Source: Gammaproteobacteria bacterium (GTDB lineage Bacteria > Pseudomonadota > Gammaproteobacteria > GCA-001735895). Taken from it: a stretch of DNA of 8,282 nt. Where the stretch lies: the NCBI GenBank assembly GCA_029882955.1, contig JAOUJX010000171.1, positions 1 to 8,282 on the forward strand. The letters are read 5' to 3'. The notes beneath the pieces were generated by a model. It was not told the origin of the DNA. It did no database searches and saw only the letters and a list, made by a program, of their open reading frames with translations. Position numbers and translations under genes: made by a program. Below, in pieces: positions 6,446 through 8,282 of this stretch (position 1 is its first letter; every line of letters starts with the position of its first letter).

Positions 6446-7399
6446 CTATCCTTTGGCGTCGAGGTATTTTTCAGCATCGAGCGCGGCCATGCAACCACTG
6501 CCGGCGGAGGTAATAGCCTGACGATAGACATGGTCCATCACATCACCCGCGGCAAATACACCCTCTACGCTGGTTGCCGTGGCATTGCCAGCAGTTCCAC
6601 TTTGAACGGTGATATAACCGTTGACCATTTCGAGCTGGCCTTTAAAGATATCGGTATTGGGGCGATGACCGATGGCGATGAAGATACCACTAACGTCGAG
6701 GTCTTTGGTGGAGTTATCCTGAACATTGCGAATGCGCAGGCCGGTCACGCCGGTTTCGTCACCCAGGGCCTCGTCGAAGCGACTAAACCATTCGATAGTT
6801 ACATTGCCGTTTTCGGCCTTTTCGAAAAGCTGGTTCTGTAGAATTTTCTCTGATCGAAGCGAATCTCTGCGATGTACGAGTGTGACATGGCTGGCGATAT
6901 TGGACAGGTATAAAGCCTCTTCTACGGCGGTATTACCGCCACCGATGACGGCGACATGCTGATCCCTGAAGAAAAAACCATCGCAGGTCGCGCAGGCTGA
7001 TATGCCTTTACCGTGGAACTTTTCTTCTGAAGGTTCGCCCAGATACATGGCGCTGGCTCCCGTGGCGATGATTAAAGCATCACAGGTATATTCTCCGCTA
7101 TCACCAATCAGTCGCTTGGGTGACTCATCCAGAGCAACCGTGTGGATATGATCGAAGACAATTTCGGTATCGAAGCGTTCGGCATGCTGCTGCATACGTT
7201 GCATTAACACGGGGCCGGTGAGGCCTTCGACATCGCCGGGCCAGTTATCGACATCAGTGGTCGTCATCAACTGACCTCCCGCTTCAAGACCCGTTATCAA
7301 CAGCGGTTTAAGGTTGGCCCTGGCAGTATAAACTGCGGCAGAGTAGCCGGCCGGGCCTGAACCTAAAATGATGACTCGACTGTGTTTTGGTGTAGACAT
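6446..7399 (-). CDS. trxB: Thioredoxin-disulfide reductase
   Basis: Cytoplasmic homodimeric flavoenzyme that passes electrons from NADPH through FAD and a redox disulfide to thioredoxin. It is 317 residues (E. coli 321). Motifs: FAD-binding GSGPAGYSAAVYTARANL (13-30), the second FAD segment ATGASAMYLG (112-121), active-site CATCD with Cys136 and Cys139 (E. coli 135 and 138), NADPH-binding GGGNTAVEEALYL (153-165), HRRDSLRSEK (176-185) and C-terminal FAD motif GVFAAGDVMDHVYRQAITSAGSG (280-302). Minus-strand CAGGAATAAC directly before ATG is a good ribosome binding site. It is the first gene of the trxB-DUF482-aat run and is divergent from ftsK. E. coli has lrp between trxB and ftsK; here nothing intervenes, as in Pseudomonas. 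Confidence 0.98.
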   Translation of the reverse strand: MSTPKHSRVIILGSGPAGYSAAVYTARANLKPLLITGLEAGGQLMTTTDVDNWPGDVEGLTGPVLMQRMQQHAERFDTEIVFDHIHTVALDESPKRLIGDSGEYTCDALIIATGASAMYLGEPSEEKFHGKGISACATCDGFFFRDQHVAVIGGGNTAVEEALYLSNIASHVTLVHRRDSLRSEKILQNQLFEKAENGNVTIEWFSRFDEALGDETGVTGLRIRNVQDNSTKDLDVSGIFIAIGHRPNTDIFKGQLEMVNGYITVQSGTAGNATATSVEGVFAAGDVMDHVYRQAITSAGSGCMAALDAEKYLDAKG

Positions 7400-7435
7400 G
7401 GTTATTCCTGAACTGGCAGATGCAAAATTTGGCAG

Positions 7436-7466
7436 CTAATAGTAATTGCTTAAAAAACAATGTAAA
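7436..7466 (-). promoter_or_regulatory. Weak candidate sigma70 promoter for trxB
   Basis: On the minus strand TTTACA (7461-7466) matches five of six -35 bases. Possible -10 elements are TATTAG (7436-7441, spacer 19) or TACTAT (7440-7445, spacer 15). Neither spacing is ideal, so the exact promoter is uncertain. The position, 37-67 bases upstream of the trxB start, is suitable. Confidence 0.25.
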
Positions 7467-7480
7467 TACATATGATGTAT
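7466..7480. repeat. Perfect 6-3-6 palindrome, possible operator near trxB
   Basis: ATACAT-ATG-ATGTAT is a perfect inverted repeat with a three-base centre, about 70 bases upstream of trxB and touching the best -35 candidate for trxB. Spacing and symmetry suit a dimeric repressor or activator site. A 15-base palindrome in AT-rich DNA can also arise by chance, and I do not recognise the motif as OxyR or another named regulator. Confidence 0.3.
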
Positions 7481-7598
7481 ATATTAGGTAAATGGCCTGG
7501 GTAAATCGAATTATTCCTGTAGCAGACCCGGCGGGACATCACGATTTAGAAACCACTCATACATTCACTTGATCCTGGGCTGAATACGAATCAGGCAA

Positions 7599-7625
7599 TT
7601 GACATATTTGAAAAGTATATTTAAT
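7599..7625 (+). promoter_or_regulatory. Sigma70-like promoter for ftsK
   Basis: A perfect -35 TTGACA (7599-7604) is followed after 15 bases by TTTAAT (7620-7625), which matches five of six -10 bases. The spacer is shorter than the 17-base optimum. Transcription would start near 7632, giving an untranslated leader of about 65 bases before the GTG start at 7697. Confidence 0.55.
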
Positions 7626-7696
7626 CACACATGTTATCTGGCTCCACCGGTACTAGATCAGTTAATATACCCTACATTTACTCAGGATCGATTTTA

Positions 7697-8282
7697 GTGG
7701 CTCAGGCAAAAGCAAAACCGAGGGGGGATGATCAGCAACAAAAAGTGATTTTCGCCAACCATATCAACCGTCGCTTACGCGAGGTCGGTATGCTGTTCTC
7801 GTTTGCGATGGCAATTTATATTCTTGTAGCATTAGTGACTTATGACAGCCACGACGCATCCTGGTCACATAGCGGTAGCAGCGATGTCATTGCTAACTTT
7901 GGCGGTATTGCCGGCGCCTGGATCGCCGACCTGTTATTTTATTTATTTGGTTTCCTGTCTTTTTTATTGCCGGTGATGATCCTTTATAACGGCATAATCC
8001 TGGTAAAAACGCGTCATTTTAGTGCAGAAGACCGATATCAAATGCTGGTTATTCGGTGGAGTGGCTTCGTGCTGACGCTGGTTTCGGGCTGTGCCTTGTC
8101 GAGTCTGCACTTTGCTGTCGGGCCAGATGTGATGCCTCTCGATTCGGGTGGGATTCTGGGCCAGATCACCGGTAATTATTTTTCGCAGGGACTGGGTTTC
8201 CTTGGTGCCACGGTATTGCATCTGGCTCTGTTCCTGGCTGGTATGACCTTGTTCACCGGCTTATCCTGGTTGGCGCTGGTTG
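7697..8282 (+). CDS. ftsK: DNA translocase FtsK, N-terminal membrane domain (partial)
   Basis: FtsK is a septal inner-membrane protein that pumps chromosomal DNA at division and activates XerCD recombination at dif. Only the first 195 codons are present; the reading frame is open at the window edge, so the linker, motor and gamma domains lie outside. The N-terminus is short and charged, with NRRLREVGMLFSFAMAIYILVALVTYD (24-50) typical of FtsK/SpoIIIE, followed by DASWSHSGSSDVIANFGGIAGAWIADLLF. Four hydrophobic segments are visible at about 31-49, 75-103, 119-138 and 166-190, which fits the known four-helix membrane domain. I choose GTG 7697 because AGGA (7684-7687) lies nine bases upstream and it sits downstream of the promoter. 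An in-frame ATG at 7631 would fall on the predicted transcription start and has no ribosome binding site. Divergent from trxB, as in Pseudomonas. Confidence 0.93.
   Translation, partial: MAQAKAKPRGDDQQQKVIFANHINRRLREVGMLFSFAMAIYILVALVTYDSHDASWSHSGSSDVIANFGGIAGAWIADLLFYLFGFLSFLLPVMILYNGIILVKTRHFSAEDRYQMLVIRWSGFVLTLVSGCALSSLHFAVGPDVMPLDSGGILGQITGNYFSQGLGFLGATVLHLALFLAGMTLFTGLSWLALV

Larger units (their letters stand above)
7400..7696. other. Divergent intergenic region between trxB and ftsK
   Basis: These 297 bases separate the two divergent starts and are AT-rich near both promoters. They hold the trxB ribosome binding site at the left end, a 15-base palindrome (7466-7480), a good ftsK promoter (7599-7625) and the ftsK ribosome binding site at 7684-7687. 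I see no RNA gene, lrp-like gene, terminator hairpin or convincing small ORF. The stretch from about 7490 to 7598 has no feature I can name. Confidence 0.7.

Noticed and set aside
6530..6962. Open frames of 103 and 78 residues on the plus strand within trxB
   Set aside because: They lie opposite conserved TrxB motifs, including the CATC and NADPH sites, and are explained by codon use of the real gene.
7401..7519. Nine-base direct repeat TTATTCCTG at 7401-7409 and 7511-7519
   Set aside because: The first copy is simply the complement of the trxB ribosome binding site, and a second nine-base match in about 100 bases is weak evidence of anything.
7492..7572. 26-codon ORF (starts MAWVNRII) in the trxB-ftsK spacer
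   Set aside because: The AGG upstream is only three bases from ATG, the peptide has no known similarity, and it lies upstream of the ftsK promoter; likely chance.
7964..8221. 85-residue minus-strand open frame inside ftsK
   Set aside because: It is antisense to the FtsK transmembrane region and shows no family motif.
1..8282. Mobile elements, CRISPR arrays, tRNA/rRNA genes, riboswitches or a defence island
   Set aside because: No transposase or integrase gene, repeated spacer unit, long inverted repeats or cloverleaf was seen; almost all the sequence is accounted for by conserved housekeeping genes.

Overview
The window is ordinary gammaproteobacterial chromosome of moderate GC, with no sign of mobile DNA, CRISPR or RNA genes. 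The order trxB (minus) / divergent ftsK (plus), with aat downstream of trxB, resembles the Pseudomonas-type trxB-aat neighbourhood. The isc genes are of the proteobacterial IscA-HscB-HscA-Fdx-IscX type, with E. coli-like lengths and cysteine positions. No species can be named from the sequence alone.

Layout: (1) 1-39 holds a possible C-terminal tail of an upstream gene, perhaps iscR. (2) 46-4545, plus strand, is a compact iron-sulfur cluster assembly operon: a cysteine desulfurase of the NifS/IscS class, iscA, hscB, hscA, fdx and iscX. Gaps are 6-25 bases, and hscA and fdx overlap by one base. (3) 4566-7399, minus strand, is a three-gene run transcribed trxB, then a FemAB-like/GNAT protein (DUF482, PF04339 type), then aat. 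It converges on iscX with only 20 bases between stop codons. (4) 7400-7696 is a divergent intergenic region with a good sigma70-like promoter for ftsK and a short palindrome on the trxB side. (5) 7697-8282 is the N-terminal membrane domain of ftsK, running off the window.

How the genes work together: the desulfurase supplies sulfur, IscA acts as an A-type carrier, HscB/HscA form the co-chaperone/chaperone pair that acts on the IscU scaffold, Fdx supplies electrons and IscX modulates the desulfurase. The most notable point is what is missing. The usual iscS-iscU pair does not lie between the desulfurase and iscA, and this desulfurase lacks the C-terminal tail by which true IscS binds IscU. Either iscS and iscU lie just upstream, or they are elsewhere, or the locus has been rearranged. 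The minus-strand genes cover thiol redox (TrxB), N-end rule tagging (Aat) and an uncharacterised acyltransferase-like protein. I saw no clearly new defence or mobile system; the altered isc operon is the best candidate for a second look.
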